Positions 6,418 through 6,945 of a DNA stretch of 6,945 nt are shown here, piece by piece; the first letter of the stretch is position 1; every line of letters begins with the position of its first letter. A model generated the notes under the pieces. The model was given only the letters and a program-made list of their open reading frames with translations, searched no databases and was not told the DNA's origin. The position numbers and the translations under genes were made by a program. Where the stretch lies: NCBI GenBank assembly GCA_937914815.1, contig CALDMI010000267.1, positions 1 to 6,945 on the forward strand, in the 5' to 3' direction. The stretch is from an uncultured Clostridia bacterium. Its GTDB lineage: Bacteria > Bacillota > Clostridia > Oscillospirales > CAG-272.

Positions 6418-6431
6418 AAAGGAGAATTTAT
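6418..6431 (+). promoter_or_regulatory. Duplicated ribosome-binding leader of the second GH88 gene
   Basis: The 14 bases AAAGGAGAATTTAT also precede and overlap the start of the first GH88 gene (5171-5184, where the final AT belongs to its ATG). Here the ATG comes two bases later, at 6432, so spacing is seven rather than five bases. The rest of the 61-bp gap (6371-6417) is A-rich with no hairpin terminator or clear promoter, so both genes are probably on one transcript. Confidence 0.8.
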
Positions 6432-6945
6432 ATGATACCCGCAATACCGAAGATAGACGACCCGAAGAAATACGGCGATTTTGACCTCCCGCGCGAGAAG
6501 CTGGAGTACGCCCTCGGCGAGGCGCTGAAGAAAATAGACTTCGCCCTCCCGACCTTCACGACGAAGTTCCCGTCCCATTCCGGAAAGGTTTATACCCCCG
6601 TTGAGAATGACAGTGGCTGGAACTGCGGCTTCTGGACAGGTATACTCTGGCATGCCTATCAGATGACCGGAGACGAGAAGTACAAGAAGGTCGCAATGGG
6701 TCAGATACCCGGCTATCTCCACAGAATAGAGAACAAGATAGGCGTAAACCATCACGATATGGGCTTCGTGTTTATCCCCTCCTGCGTCGCGGCATATAAG
6801 CTTACGGGGGACGAGGATGCGAAGCGCGCGGCGGTTCTCGCGGCGGATAATCTCATATCCCGCTATCACGAAAAGGGAAAGTTCATTCAGGCATGGGGAA
6901 ATGTCGACGACCCGGACAGCTATCGCCTTATCGTTGACTGCCTCC
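6432..6945 (+). CDS. GH88 unsaturated glucuronyl hydrolase, second copy, 3' end missing (partial)
   Basis: A frame opens at the ATG at 6432 and runs without a stop to the window end, giving 171 codons of what should be a protein of about 390 residues. It is a close paralogue of the gene just upstream: by hand alignment about 118 of 173 positions are identical. Residues 16-36, starting DFDLPREKLEYALGEALKKI, are identical in both. Both catalytic Asp motifs are present: NHHDMGF (106-112, D109) and SYRLIVDCL (163-171, D169). Differences cluster at residues 37-70 around the substrate-pocket entrance, for example GWNCGFWTG against GWGSGFWPG, and a two-residue deletion near 52. This suggests the copies may differ in substrate. 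There is no signal peptide. The final Cys, Leu and C-terminal motifs lie beyond the window, so intactness cannot be judged. Confidence 0.92.
   Translation, partial: MIPAIPKIDDPKKYGDFDLPREKLEYALGEALKKIDFALPTFTTKFPSHSGKVYTPVENDSGWNCGFWTGILWHAYQMTGDEKYKKVAMGQIPGYLHRIENKIGVNHHDMGFVFIPSCVAAYKLTGDEDAKRAAVLAADNLISRYHEKGKFIQAWGNVDDPDSYRLIVDCL

Overview
The window looks like a piece of chromosome from an endospore-forming member of the Clostridia (Firmicutes). The best evidence is a full-length SpoIIR, a sporulation signalling protein found only in spore formers, next to SmpB of ordinary bacterial type. Base composition is moderately G+C-rich by eye. Isoleucine is nevertheless mostly encoded by ATA (16 of 23 Ile codons in the gene at 2509-3750), an unusual combination. 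I cannot name the genus. The carbohydrate genes fit an animal-associated or gut lifestyle, but that is inference.

Layout. Positions 3-3750, plus strand, hold four genes in tight series: the C-terminal part of a TetR-family repressor (its start lies before the window), a CPBP-family intramembrane metalloprotease overlapping it by 8 bp, an MscS-type small-conductance mechanosensitive channel, and a Gfo/Idh/MocA-fold protein that closely matches glycoside hydrolase family GH109 (NAD-dependent alpha-N-acetylgalactosaminidases). No terminator is seen between them, and a strong bidirectional hairpin terminator (3766-3797) closes the series. Positions 3814-4957, minus strand, hold smpB and, upstream of it, spoIIR. 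smpB has its own near-consensus promoter in the 97-bp gap between the two. A 225-bp divergent intergenic region (4958-5182) carries a good sigma-A-type promoter reading right. Positions 5183-6945, plus strand, hold two tandem GH88 genes (unsaturated glucuronyl hydrolases). They are about 68% identical by hand alignment over the shared part and have nearly identical ribosome-binding leaders. The second is cut by the window end.

How the genes may work together. The GH88 pair would hydrolyse unsaturated disaccharides that polysaccharide lyases release from uronic-acid polymers such as chondroitin, hyaluronan or heparin. Neither visible N-terminus has a signal peptide, so they should act in the cytoplasm on imported sugars. 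The GH109-like enzyme also points to amino-sugar glycans, but it sits in a separate operon with envelope proteins (protease, channel) under a likely TetR repressor, and a shared pathway is not shown. smpB and spoIIR are housekeeping and sporulation genes. I saw no CRISPR array, insertion sequence, tRNA, rRNA or tmRNA, and no convincing new system. The most unusual items are the mixed TetR-CPBP-MscS-GH109 operon and the tandem GH88 duplication.
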